From Pantanalinema sp. (GTDB taxonomy: Bacteria > Cyanobacteriota > Sericytochromatia > S15B-MN24 > UBA4093), in NCBI GenBank assembly GCA_036704125.1, contig DATNQI010000079.1:1-51194 (forward strand): a stretch of 51,194 nt of DNA, written 5' to 3'. The notes below the pieces were generated by a model, which searched no databases, had not been told where the DNA came from, and saw nothing but the letters and a program-made list of their open reading frames with translations. Numbering within the stretch: position 1 is the first letter of the stretch; the number at the start of each line of letters is the position of its first letter. A program made the translations under genes and the position numbers. Below are positions 15,604-23,050 of the stretch, one piece after another.

Positions 15604-16709
15604 TGGTCCTCGGCGGGCTCCGGCTCGGGAGGCTTCTCGGCGGCCTCCTGCATCTTGGCGGGGATGGCCTTCAGGGTGAGGGTCAGCTCCTTGCGCTGGC
15701 CCTCGCGGCTGACGAGCAGCTTGAGCTTGTCGCCGACCCGGTGGTTGGCGACCATGTGGGTCACGTGGCTCGGCTCGGTGACGCTCTTGCCGTCGACCAG
15801 GACGATCACGTCGCCCTCGATGAGGCCGGCCTCGGCCGCGGGGCTGCCCTCGACCACGTCGCGCACCAGCACGCCGGGGTCGGTCTTGCGAAAGAGCTGG
15901 GCGGCGCGCTCGGGGGTCAGCTCGGCGATCGCGACCCCCAGCCACGGGCGCTCCACCTTGCCCTTCTCGCGCAGCTCGGAGACCACGAAGCGCACCGTCT
16001 CGACCGGGATGGCGAAGCCGATCCCCTGGGCCTTTGCGGCGATCGCCGTGTTGACCCCGATCACCCGGCCGTCGAGGCCCAAGAGGGGGCCGCCCGAGTT
16101 GCCGGGGTTGATGGGCGCGTCGGTCTGGATGAAGCTCACCCGGTCGTTGATGGCCACGTCGCGATTGAGGGCGCTGACGATGCCCGCGGTGACCGTCGTC
16201 GAGAGGCCCAGGGGACTGCCGATGGCCACCACCCACTCGCCCACTCGGACCCGCGGGGCCTCGGCGAGCCTGAGCACGCTCAGGCCCTTGGCCTCGATCT
16301 TGACCAGGGCCAGGTCCGAGCCGGGGTCCTTGCCGATCACCTTGCCGTCGAAGGTTCGTCCGTCGCTGAGCGTCACCTTGATGGTCGTGGCCCCCTGGGT
16401 CACGTGGTGGTTGGTGACGATCAGGCCCGAGGCGTCGATGACGAAGCCCGAGCCCACGCCCTTCTGCTCGAAGTACTGGGGCAGGCGGCTGAGATCGGAG
16501 CCGAAGAAGCGATGGAAGAAGGGATCCATCTGGGCCATGGGGTTCTTCTGGCGCCGGACGGTGTCGATGTTGACGACCGCGGGGGCCGCCTTCTCGGCGA
16601 GGTCCGCGATGGTGTCGGGCCCGAAGGCCGCGCGGCCGATCGGTGATGCGATCGCGCCGGGCGAAAGGGTGGCCAGCAGGACGGTGGCGGCGAAGATTCG
16701 CTTCGGCAT
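15600..16709 (-). CDS. HtrA/Deg-family periplasmic serine protease
   Basis: A 369-residue protease. A signal peptide (residues 1-21) is followed by a trypsin-like domain with the triad H102 (VTNHHVT), D132 (GSDLALVKI) and S205 (NPGNSGGPL). A single PDZ domain covers about 255-345 (RPWLGVAIAEL, EAGLIEGDVIVLVDGKSV). The C-terminus is an acidic Pro/Glu tail. One PDZ domain is the layout of DegS and of cyanobacterial Hho proteases, rather than two-PDZ DegP. It should degrade or sense misfolded envelope proteins. Start ATG 16709 has AAGGAGG five bases upstream, and a strong promoter lies 60 bases further up. Confidence 0.93.
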   Translation of the reverse strand: MPKRIFAATVLLATLSPGAIASPIGRAAFGPDTIADLAEKAAPAVVNIDTVRRQKNPMAQMDPFFHRFFGSDLSRLPQYFEQKGVGSGFVIDASGLIVTNHHVTQGATTIKVTLSDGRTFDGKVIGKDPGSDLALVKIEAKGLSVLRLAEAPRVRVGEWVVAIGSPLGLSTTVTAGIVSALNRDVAINDRVSFIQTDAPINPGNSGGPLLGLDGRVIGVNTAIAAKAQGIGFAIPVETVRFVVSELREKGKVERPWLGVAIAELTPERAAQLFRKTDPGVLVRDVVEGSPAAEAGLIEGDVIVLVDGKSVTEPSHVTHMVANHRVGDKLKLLVSREGQRKELTLTLKAIPAKMQEAAEKPPEPEPAEDQ

Positions 16710-16767
16710 CGAGGCCTCCTTGAGGGAGTGGGGGCGGCAAAGCGGTCGCAAAGCCCTAGAAACGACT

Positions 16768-16796
16768 ATTATACCGCCCACCCCCCGGCCCGCCAA
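16768..16796 (-). promoter_or_regulatory. Promoter of the htrA-dinG operon
   Basis: On the minus strand: TTGGCG (16791-16796), a 17-base spacer and a perfect TATAAT (16768-16773) preceded by GG. It sits back to back with the SRP RNA promoter. Confidence 0.65.
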
Positions 16797-16821
16797 TGTC
16801 GCGCCCCCTGGAGGGTAGCGA

Positions 16822-16850
16822 GTGACCGATTCTTGGGAATCTGGTATACT
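16822..16850 (+). promoter_or_regulatory. Promoter of the SRP RNA gene
   Basis: GTGACC (16822-16827), a 17-base spacer and TATACT (16845-16850), seven to nine bases before the predicted RNA 5' end. Confidence 0.6.
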
Positions 16851-16858
16851 CGTTCTTG

Positions 16859-17011
16859 CCAGAGCGCCCCGATGATCGCGGGGTCGGGTCCCATGCGGCG
16901 TCGCGCCGTGAACCCCGTCAGGCCCGGAAGGGAGCAGCGGTAAGCGGAGAGCACGGGTGTCATGGATCAGCCTGATCCTGCCGGCCATCGGGGAGGCCCT
17001 GGTAATTTTTT
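16859..17011 (+). ncRNA. ffs: Signal recognition particle RNA (small SRP RNA)
   Basis: The universally conserved tip of SRP RNA is present: GTCAGGCCCGGAAGGGAGCA then GCGGTAA (16918-16943), with the GGAA tetraloop and asymmetric A-rich loop that binds Ffh. The ends pair: CCAG and CCCCGATG at 16859-16874 with CATCGGGG and CTGG at 16986-17002. T-tract ATTTTTT at 17005-17011 terminates it. The RNA, about 145 bases, is longer than 4.5S RNA of E. coli (114 bases). The extra length is in the stem between 16944 and 16985. Confidence 0.93.
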
Positions 17012-17021
17012 GTGAGGCCCC

Positions 17022-17915
17022 ATGGCGACGCGCGATTACTACGAGGTCCTGGGCGTCCCCTCGAACGCCCCGGACGATGCGATCAAGAAAGCCTACCGCA
17101 AGCTCGCCCGCCAGTACCATCCCGACCGGGTGCAGGGCGCCGGCAAAGAGGCCGCCGAGGCCCGCTTCAAGGAGATCAGCGCGGCCTACGACACGCTGGG
17201 CGATCCCGAGAAGCGCAAGTCCTACGACCAGCTAAGACAGTTCGGCCCCGGCTTCCAGCCAGGCGCTCAGCAGGGCCCCTTCGGCCGCTCCTCGCGCCGG
17301 ACGGGATCCCCCTTCGGCGGCCAGGGCGGCATGGGTGGCGGCTTTGCGGCCGGCGGCTTCGAGGACATCCTCGACGCCATGTTCGGCGGGGCCTCGGCGC
17401 GAGCGCCGGCGAGCGAGCCTGTCGAGGTGCCGGTCCACGTCACCCTCGAAGAGGCCCTCTCGGGCACCTCCCGTGAAGTCTCCAACCCCCGCACCGGCAA
17501 GCAGCTGAGAGTCAAGATCCCCGCGGGGGTCGACACCGGGTCCAAGGTGCGCGCCGGCGACGTGCTGGTCGAGGTCACCCTCAAGCCCCACGCCCTGTTC
17601 GAGCGCACGGGCGACGACCTGCGGCTCGATCTGCCGGTGACCTTCTGGGAGGCCATCGACGGCGCCGAGATCGAGGTCCCCACCCTCGACGGCGCCATCA
17701 AGATGAAGATCCCGGCCCGCACCCAGGGCGGCCGCACCTTCCGCATCAAGGGCAAGGGCATGCCGCACCTCAGGGGCGAGGGACGCGGCGACCTCTTCGT
17801 GAAGGTCCAGCTCCACCTGCCCCCCGACATCGACGAGCAGGCGCTCGCCCTCTGGCGGCGCCTCGGCACCATGGCCCCCTACAACCCGCGCGCCCACATG
17901 CGGCGAGGAGGATAA
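17022..17915 (+). CDS. DnaJ-family co-chaperone without zinc finger (CbpA/DnaJ type II)
   Basis: A 297-residue J-domain protein. The J domain (4-70) has the catalytic HPD in ARQYHPDRVQG. A Gly/Phe-rich linker follows (about 75-125: FGGQGGMGGGFAAGGFEDIL). Two beta-sandwich substrate domains come next (about 127-285), with VTLEEALSGTSREV and the repeated GDVLVEVTLKPH and GDLFVKVQLHLPP. The CxxCxGxG zinc-finger repeats of DnaJ are absent, so it is the CbpA-like class that stimulates DnaK ATPase. It begins just after the SRP RNA terminator and is followed one base later by the Crp/Fnr gene, whose ribosome site lies in its last codons. Confidence 0.93.
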   Translation: MATRDYYEVLGVPSNAPDDAIKKAYRKLARQYHPDRVQGAGKEAAEARFKEISAAYDTLGDPEKRKSYDQLRQFGPGFQPGAQQGPFGRSSRRTGSPFGGQGGMGGGFAAGGFEDILDAMFGGASARAPASEPVEVPVHVTLEEALSGTSREVSNPRTGKQLRVKIPAGVDTGSKVRAGDVLVEVTLKPHALFERTGDDLRLDLPVTFWEAIDGAEIEVPTLDGAIKMKIPARTQGGRTFRIKGKGMPHLRGEGRGDLFVKVQLHLPPDIDEQALALWRRLGTMAPYNPRAHMRRGG

Positions 17916-17916
17916 G

Positions 17917-18600
17917 TTGAACGTCCCCCCCTTCTTGAAGCAGACCGTGCTGTTCGGAGACCTGGAGCCCGCCGAGCTCGAGGCCATCGCCGCGATCACG
18001 CGCAAGCGCAACGTCCCGAAGGGGTCCATCGTCTTCTACGTGGACGACCCGGGCAACGCGTGCTACATCGTCGTCGAGGGCAAGGTCAAGATCGTCGTCA
18101 ACTCGGGCGACGGCCGCGAGCACATCCTGGGCATCGTCGGGCCCGCCGAGCTCTTCGGCGAGATGTCGCTGCTGGACGGCCAGCCTCGCTCGGCCACCGC
18201 GATCGCCGTCGAGGAGACCTCGGTCCTCACCATCCAGCGCGAGGAGTTCGCCAAGATCCTGCGCGAGCTGCCCGGCATCCCCCTCACCCTCCTGACGGTG
18301 CTCTCGCGTCGCCTTCGCTCGACCGACGCCCACGTGGAGAGCCTCGCCTTCCTCTCGGCCCCGGGGCGCGTCGCCCGGCTCTTGCTCGAGCTGGCACGCG
18401 AGGACGGGAGCACCTCGCCCGAGGGCAAGCCCACCTTCTCCACCCGCATGACCCGCCAGGAGATGGCCAACCTCACCGGCACCAGCCGCGAGACCTTCAC
18501 CCGCGTCCTGATGGACTACCAGGACCGGGGCCTGGTCGCCATCGACCGCAACCAGTTCACCCTCGTGAACGAGGGCAAGCTCAAGGAGCTGGTGGTGTGA
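17917..18600 (+). CDS. Crp/Fnr-family transcription regulator
   Basis: A 227-residue regulator. Residues 10-125 are a cyclic-nucleotide-binding beta-barrel with LFGEMSLLDGQPRSATA, which keeps the Glu, Arg and Ser/Thr of the phosphate-binding cassette, so cAMP or a similar nucleotide is a plausible ligand. Residues 150-220 are a winged helix (TRQEMANLTGTSRETFTRVL). There is no N-terminal Cys cluster, so it is not an FNR-type oxygen sensor. TTG start at 17917 is supported by GAGGAGG inside the dnaJ-like gene, with only one base between the genes, so the two are probably co-expressed. Confidence 0.92.
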   Translation: MNVPPFLKQTVLFGDLEPAELEAIAAITRKRNVPKGSIVFYVDDPGNACYIVVEGKVKIVVNSGDGREHILGIVGPAELFGEMSLLDGQPRSATAIAVEETSVLTIQREEFAKILRELPGIPLTLLTVLSRRLRSTDAHVESLAFLSAPGRVARLLLELAREDGSTSPEGKPTFSTRMTRQEMANLTGTSRETFTRVLMDYQDRGLVAIDRNQFTLVNEGKLKELVV

Positions 18601-18668
18601 TCGCCCCTGTTACCGCCAGGCCGTAACCTCATCTCAGCTGGCCCCCACCGACCCGAAGGAGACTCGAC

Positions 18669-19424
18669 TTGCGCCTACCGAGACTGCTGCTCGCCCTCCC
18701 CGTCGCCCTGGCCCTGACCGGCTGCCCCGGCTTTCTGGGCCTCGCGGGCAACACCAACCTGAATCCCAAGATCCTGGCCGTCACCTCCAAGGAGCAGGGC
18801 ATGACCACCGCCTCGATCACCCTGACCTGGGACGGCGTGACCAACGCCGCCACCTACCAGGTCTCGCGCAAGGTGGACGGCAGCGCCCCGCGCCTCATCG
18901 TCTCGACGGACAAGACCACCCTCACCGACCGGGTCGAGCCGGGCCACGAGATCGCCTACGTCGTCACCGCCTTCTCGGCGAGCGGCGAGGAGAAGGCGAA
19001 CGTCGAGACGGGCCCCGTCAAGGTCTCGGCCTCCCAGGTCGGCCAGCCGGGTGCCCTGATGCTCGACGGCGCCGCAGCCTCCGGCGGCTCCTTCGTCACC
19101 AAGACCGGCAAGCCCACCCTGACCTGGGGCGAGGGAGCCGGCGCCACCGCCTACTACGTGACCGTCAACGAGAACCAGAGCGGCAAGAACGGCAAGCTGG
19201 TCTACGCCGCGCTCACCAAGACGACCGCCGCCACCGTGGGCTCGCTGCCCGACGAGGGCCTCAAGCTGCCGGGATACCCCCAGCTCAAGGGCGGCGGCCT
19301 GGTGAAGGGCACGATCTACTTCTACACCGTGACCGCCATCCGCGCGGACAACGCGGAGCTCGAGAAGGCGACCATCTTCGACATCGCCTCGATCGACGCC
19401 CCGGCGACCATCAGCTTCCCCTAA
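18669..19424 (+). CDS. Lipoprotein with fibronectin type III-like domains
   Basis: A 251-residue predicted lipoprotein, lipobox ALTGC with C19. Two beta-sandwich repeats follow: about 38-120 (TTASITLTWDGVTNAATYQV, then YVVTAFSASGEE) and about 130-240 (KPTLTWGEGAGATAYYVTV, then YFYTVTAIRADN). The W-x-x-V/G-A-x-x-Y pattern is typical of fibronectin type III domains, common in secreted adhesion or sugar-binding proteins. TTG 18669 is the start because AAGGAGA lies seven bases upstream. It stands alone before a strong bidirectional terminator. Function unknown. Confidence 0.85.
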   Translation: MRLPRLLLALPVALALTGCPGFLGLAGNTNLNPKILAVTSKEQGMTTASITLTWDGVTNAATYQVSRKVDGSAPRLIVSTDKTTLTDRVEPGHEIAYVVTAFSASGEEKANVETGPVKVSASQVGQPGALMLDGAAASGGSFVTKTGKPTLTWGEGAGATAYYVTVNENQSGKNGKLVYAALTKTTAATVGSLPDEGLKLPGYPQLKGGGLVKGTIYFYTVTAIRADNAELEKATIFDIASIDAPATISFP

Positions 19425-19429
19425 CATCG

Positions 19430-19473
19430 AAAAAAGCGCGGGCCCGGTTTTCCAACCGGGCCCGCGTTTTTTT
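19430..19473. terminator. Bidirectional rho-independent terminator
   Basis: A 13-bp GC stem (19437-19449 with 19454-19466) and TTCC loop, flanked by AAAAAA on the left and TTTTTTT on the right. It serves both the FN3 lipoprotein gene and the converging rlpA gene. Confidence 0.92.
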
Positions 19474-19483
19474 GACGATTCGA

Positions 19484-20848
19484 CTACGACTGCTTGGGCT
19501 TGAAGATCGTCACCCGCACCTTGGACACCCCGGACCCCAGCATGCCGATGGCCTTGGCCGCACCGCGGCTGAGGTCGATCATCCGGCCCGGGATGTAGGG
19601 CCCGCGATCCGAGACCCGCACCAGGGTGCTCTGCTGGTTCTTGAGGTTGGTGACCAGCAACAGGGTCCCGAAGGGCAGGGTCTTGTGGGCGGCGGTGAAG
19701 TCGTTCTGGTCGAAGCGCGAGCCGTCGGCGGCACGCCGGCCATGGAAGAAGCCCCCGTACCAGGAGGCGACGCCGACCTGCTGGCGCCCGTAGCCGCCGC
19801 GCGAGGCGGTCTGGGCGATCTGCTGCTGGAGCGAGCGGCCGCCGAGGGCCTCGCGCAGCTGCGAGACGTAGTGCAGCGCGAGGGTCGTGGGCGGGGTGCC
19901 CTGCCGGTTCGCGAAGGCCTGATCGAAGGTCAGGAGGTCCTCGCCGCCGACGCTGACGACGAAGAGCTTCTCCTGCTTGCGGCGGCCCGGCATCACGCGA
20001 TCCGCGCGCAGCACGCCCTGCTTCTCAAGGGCGATCAGCCTGTTGCTGACGCGCTTGGCGAGGGTGCCGTCGTCGCCGTCGAAGGAAAAGACCTTCCGTT
20101 CCCCGATCCAGACGCGGGAAGTGCCCGGGCGGCCCTCGGTGGTCTCGTAGGTGGCGAAGCCAGAAGCCGCGCGCGCTTGCGACGCACCGGAAAATACCTC
20201 GGGCTTCGCCTCGGCGACAGGCGCGCTCACGCTCGCGGCCACCTCGACGACGATCGGGGCGATGGCGGGGCGAGGCTCTTCCTGGACGGGCGCGACGGAA
20301 GGCTGGAGCGCCGTCGCAGGAGCCTGGTGGGCCTGGCGCGCCGGCACGACGGAGCGCAGCTCGGCGGACAAAGGCCGCGCCTGGGCAAGCGGAGATAGAG
20401 CGAGCCCCTCGCGCAGCTGGCGGGCATAGCGCTGGGCGAGCACCTCGGGCTTCTCGTCCTGGCGAAGGGCGAAGCGCTTGCCGAAGACGACGACGTCCTG
20501 GTTGCCGACGAGCACGGCGTAGCGATCGCCCCGGTGCTCGTAGCGCACGAGGCCGGGGTTCAGAGCGCCTCGCACATGCAGCGCATTGAGACGCTCGCTG
20601 ACGGCGCGGGCGGTGAGGTCCTTTGACTCGTCGAAGGTGAGGATGGCGCGCCCGTCGATCCAGACGCGAGAGGTGCCGGGACGGCCCTTGGTGGCCTCGA
20701 AGGTGGCGTAGGGCTGGGGCGTCGCGGTGGTCGACGCGGGCGCTTGCGGCGCATCGGACACGGGCTCGGCGAGGCCCGGAGCCGGGAGGAGGACCAGGTG
20801 GAGGCCGATCGCAAGCGAGAGACTGCACCGAATGGTTAAATCCTTCAT
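19484..20848 (-). CDS. rlpA: RlpA-family septal lytic transglycosylase with duplicated N-terminal module
   Basis: A 454-residue exported protein with a signal peptide at 1-27 (ending GLAEP). The C-terminal 100 residues are the RlpA double-psi beta-barrel: VGVASWYGGFFHGRRAADGS, TAAHKTLPFGTLLLVTNLKN and VRVSDRGPYIPGRMIDLSRG, keeping the active-site Asp. RlpA cuts denuded glycan strands. Instead of a SPOR domain there are two copies of an unnamed module of about 105 residues, at 47-155 and 231-340; both open with a GRPGTSRVWI motif and end with a YxxQLREGL-like helix. Similar modules precede the RlpA domain in cyanobacteria, as far as I recall. ATG 20848 begins the signal peptide; the frame extends upstream without a ribosome site. 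Confidence 0.88.
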   Translation of the reverse strand: MKDLTIRCSLSLAIGLHLVLLPAPGLAEPVSDAPQAPASTTATPQPYATFEATKGRPGTSRVWIDGRAILTFDESKDLTARAVSERLNALHVRGALNPGLVRYEHRGDRYAVLVGNQDVVVFGKRFALRQDEKPEVLAQRYARQLREGLALSPLAQARPLSAELRSVVPARQAHQAPATALQPSVAPVQEEPRPAIAPIVVEVAASVSAPVAEAKPEVFSGASQARAASGFATYETTEGRPGTSRVWIGERKVFSFDGDDGTLAKRVSNRLIALEKQGVLRADRVMPGRRKQEKLFVVSVGGEDLLTFDQAFANRQGTPPTTLALHYVSQLREALGGRSLQQQIAQTASRGGYGRQQVGVASWYGGFFHGRRAADGSRFDQNDFTAAHKTLPFGTLLLVTNLKNQQSTLVRVSDRGPYIPGRMIDLSRGAAKAIGMLGSGVSKVRVTIFKPKQS

Positions 20849-21027
20849 AAGTGTGAAGGTTATCACATCCCTTGCTTGAAAGTCAAAAAACAGGCGTGTT
20901 ATGTCGTGCCTTTTGGCCTTATCGCCCTGCGTCAACGGGCAGCACGCCAGGCTTACAGGGCCATGCCCCTCGCGAGCCGTACCCTGGCAACGACGGCGTC
21001 CGACTTGCTCCGTTCGGCTCGATCAAC

Positions 21028-21071
21028 TTAACCATTCCTCCGCCAGGATATAACCATCCTTTAACTATTCA
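21028..21071 (+). promoter_or_regulatory. 11-bp-periodic TTAACC array (Pho-box-like operator)
   Basis: Four consecutive 11-base units before the lipoprotein gene at 21134: TTAACCATTCC (21028), a degenerate unit (21039), ATAACCATCCT (21050) and TTAACTATTCA (21061). CATAAT at 21076-21081 could be the -10 element. An exact 11-base step suggests a PhoB/OmpR-family regulator bound head to tail. The rest of the 285-base gap (20849-21133) is AT-richer and otherwise featureless. Confidence 0.5.
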
Positions 21072-21133
21072 CCCCCATAATCATGACATCAAAAAAGCAC
21101 TAACCACCCTATCGCATATTACAGGGAGGCCTC

Positions 21134-21679
21134 ATGATGAAAAAGCTCGCCCTCGTCGCCCTGGCTCTGTCGTCCCTGACGGCATGCGGCCTGCCCACCC
21201 CTGGCTCCTCCGTCTCCCCGAGGTCGGTGAGCACGACCGTGCGGAGGCAGGCGGGCGAAACGTTCGATGGGCTCATTGGCCTCAACATGACCGCGGACCC
21301 CACCGTCAACGTCGAGGTCCTCAGCGTCGGCGTCACGCTCGGCAAGAAGAGCTTCGCGGCCTCGACCGTCAAGGCGATCGCCCCTGGTGGCGCCAGCATC
21401 GTCAGCGACCTGTACCTCGGTCAGGACGGCGGAATCTACCTGGCGGAAAACAACGCCCCCCTTGGAGCGAATGCCCGCTGCTATCAGGTGGGCACCTTCA
21501 AGCGCAAGCCGCAGGCCAAGGTGCTCGACGCGATCGACTTCCAGCTGGATGCCGGCAGCCACTTCGAAGTCAAATGGAAGGGCCTCAATCCTTTCGGCAA
21601 GAACGAGTTGTTCCTGGCGCTGGCCAGCGCTCCGCAGCCCGTGGTGACGCCCGTCCGCCTCATACCGGCAGAGATTTAG
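21134..21679 (+). CDS. Small lipoprotein of unknown function
   Basis: A 181-residue predicted lipoprotein, lipobox LTAC with C18. The mature part is beta-rich with no motif I recognise: ETFDGLIGLNMTADPTVNVE, GGIYLAENNAPLGANARCY, FEVKWKGLNPFGKNELFLAL. One extra Cys (in NARCYQV) could form a dimer. AGGGAGG precedes tandem ATGs at 21134 and 21137. It is a single-gene unit with an 11-bp-repeat operator-like array upstream, which suggests regulated expression. Confidence 0.8.
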   Translation: MMKKLALVALALSSLTACGLPTPGSSVSPRSVSTTVRRQAGETFDGLIGLNMTADPTVNVEVLSVGVTLGKKSFAASTVKAIAPGGASIVSDLYLGQDGGIYLAENNAPLGANARCYQVGTFKRKPQAKVLDAIDFQLDAGSHFEVKWKGLNPFGKNELFLALASAPQPVVTPVRLIPAEI

Positions 21680-21723
21680 CCGCGTCGCTGCGAGAGGTGG
21701 GCGACGGCCTCCCCGATGATGAA

Positions 21724-21759
21724 GAAGCGGACCTCAGCCTCTCGGCTGAAGCCCGCTTC
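21724..21759 (+). terminator. Hairpin after the lipoprotein gene
   Basis: Two-part stem: GAAGCGG / CCGCTTC outside and TCAGCC / GGCTGA inside, with a TCTC loop. A second hairpin, CTTGTCC / GGACAAG, spans 21759-21785. There is no T-run, so it is a weak terminator or part of a structured RNA. Confidence 0.4.
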
Positions 21760-21768
21760 TTGTCCAGC

Positions 21769-21813
21769 TCCGCGTGCCGGACAAGAACCGGCGACCCGGG
21801 GATCAACGGTCAT
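21769..21813 (-). repeat. Left copy of a 45-bp tRNA-Asn-like direct repeat
   Basis: Shares 34 of 45 bases, without gaps, with 22939-22983. On the minus strand it looks like the 3' half of a tRNA: GTT at the anticodon position, a paired T stem GCCGG/CCGGC, then ACGCGGA. The T loop (TTCTTGT) and anticodon stem are broken, so it is not a working tRNA. Confidence 0.55.
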
Positions 21814-21876
21814 ACCGGGGCCGAACAGCCCCCCTAGGGACGTACCTCGTCCTGCCCAGGCGTTTATGAGACGGCA

Positions 21877-22452
21877 TCACTCGCTGGTTTTCCCGTCGAA
21901 CTGCTCATGCTGCCCCTCGGCTACGGCCTTGGATCGCTGTACCACATCGTGCCGGTGCACCGGGGGCGCGTACAGCGTGTAGAGCTTGAGCGGCTTCGTG
22001 CCCATGTTTCGTATGTTATGGCGCGCTCCCGCGGGCACCAGGATGGCGAAGCCCGCCGAAACGCGGTGCTTGACGCCATTGACGACAACCTCGCCTTCGC
22101 CCGCTTCGATGCGGAAGAATTGGTCGTCGCCTTTATGCACCTCTTCCCCAATCTCCTCGCCGGGCTTCAGCGCCATCAGCACGAGCTGCAGGTGCTGCCC
22201 CGTGTAAAGAACCCGGCGGTAGTTCTCGTTCGATACGGTGAGCCGATCGATGTTGTCGACAAACCCCTTCTTGAGACTGGGTGGTGCGCTGGTCTGTGCC
22301 AGGGCGCTCGGCGAAATCGCTTGCACGAACCTTGAGATGGACGCACCTCCCCTCCTCCCTTCCGAAATCGGTGGCTTGGCGGTGCAACCCGTACCCACGA
22401 GGTAGGCGACTAATGCCGCGCTGGCAGCCAGACGAATCCCCGGGTTTTGCAT
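21877..22452 (-). CDS. Cupin-domain lipoprotein
   Basis: A 191-residue predicted lipoprotein (lipobox VGTGC, C23). Residues 75-165 are a single cupin barrel: LKPGEEIGEEVHKGDDQFFR, GEGEVVVNG, then GFAILVPAGARHNIRNMG. The His and Glu of the first motif and the His of the second are in place to bind a metal. Such RmlC-like cupins bind small ligands or act as dioxygenases; the substrate is unknown. ATG 22452 is chosen because AGGAGGT lies seven bases upstream; a GTG nine bases earlier overlaps that site. Base composition is less GC-rich than the neighbours, and it lies beside a transposase remnant, so it was probably acquired horizontally. Confidence 0.82.
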   Translation of the reverse strand: MQNPGIRLAASAALVAYLVGTGCTAKPPISEGRRGGASISRFVQAISPSALAQTSAPPSLKKGFVDNIDRLTVSNENYRRVLYTGQHLQLVLMALKPGEEIGEEVHKGDDQFFRIEAGEGEVVVNGVKHRVSAGFAILVPAGARHNIRNMGTKPLKLYTLYAPPVHRHDVVQRSKAVAEGQHEQFDGKTSE

Positions 22453-22556
22453 GGCATTCACCTCCTAAGGTCAATCGAGCGTATACCTGCGGCAGCCCCC
22501 GTGCCGCCGACGGCAAGGCCGTCACCGTCTCGGGCAGGATATCCCCCGTCAATCTC

Positions 22557-22739
22557 CTCTTGAAAGACCATCGCCGCCGTCCTCAAGTAGCACCTCTCAG
22601 CCTGCCACTCTTCGTTCTGCCCGACCAGAACCATTCCGACCAGTCTCGCGACCGAGTTGCGGTTCGGGAAGATACCTTCCACGTCCACTCGCTTGGTGAT
22701 CTTGCGGTCCAGCTCCTCCAGCATGACGGCCAAAAGGAG
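22557..22739 (-). pseudogene. IS256-family transposase remnant (C-terminal end)
   Basis: About 61 residues match the last part of IS256-type transposases: LDRKITKRVDVEGIFPNRNS, then VARLVGMVLVGQNEEWQAER and CY, against the family pattern LNKEVKRRxDVVGIFPN ... RLVGAVLLEQNDEWxxxRRY. The catalytic DDE region is gone. GGGATTTTTGGACAC at about 22832-22846 resembles an IS256-type end, but this is uncertain. The 22453-23050 stretch holds no intact gene. Confidence 0.75.
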
Positions 22740-22937
22740 GTCAGGAAGGCCGCTTTGAGACGACATCGTCCGAGTTTCGCTTTGCATCGGGCAAGCCATC
22801 GTTCATCGCTACGCGCGCCTCAAGCAGCCAGGGGATTTTTGGACACCATCCTCATTCAAGAAATGCAACAGAAGCAAAGCCGAAGTACGGAGCAATTTGG
22901 GCCCCGGGAAAATCCCGAGGCCCAAGACTTGACTGGG

Positions 22938-23011
22938 TTCCGCGTGCTGGACTCGAGCCAGCGACCTGGTGATTAACAATCACTCGCCCGCCAATGTGAC
23001 CACGTCTCCCG
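22938..23011 (-). pseudogene. Degenerate tRNA-Asn (GTT)-like sequence, right repeat copy
   Basis: Minus strand. The anticodon loop TTGTTAA (anticodon GTT) sits on a mostly paired stem AGTGA/TCACC. The T arm is GCTGG-CTCGAGT-CCAGC, and the acceptor 3' strand is ACGCGGA. The matching 5' acceptor (TCCGCGT expected) is absent and the D stem has mismatches, so it is probably not functional. Bases 22939-22983 repeat 21769-21813 with 76% identity. Confidence 0.5.
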
Positions 23012-23050
23012 CCAAGCGCGGAGAAATGGTCGCCCTCATCGCGCCCCCGC

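Noticed and set aside
20830-20840. A reverse TTTAACCATTC copy near the rlpA start, like the operator array at 21028
   Set aside because: It lies inside codons 3-7 of rlpA (Asp-Leu-Thr-Ile) and is a single copy, so it is not counted as an operator.
22938-23011. Functional tRNA-Asn
   Set aside because: The anticodon and T arm look right, but the 5' acceptor strand does not pair, the D stem has mismatches and the T loop begins with C. Recorded as degenerate instead.
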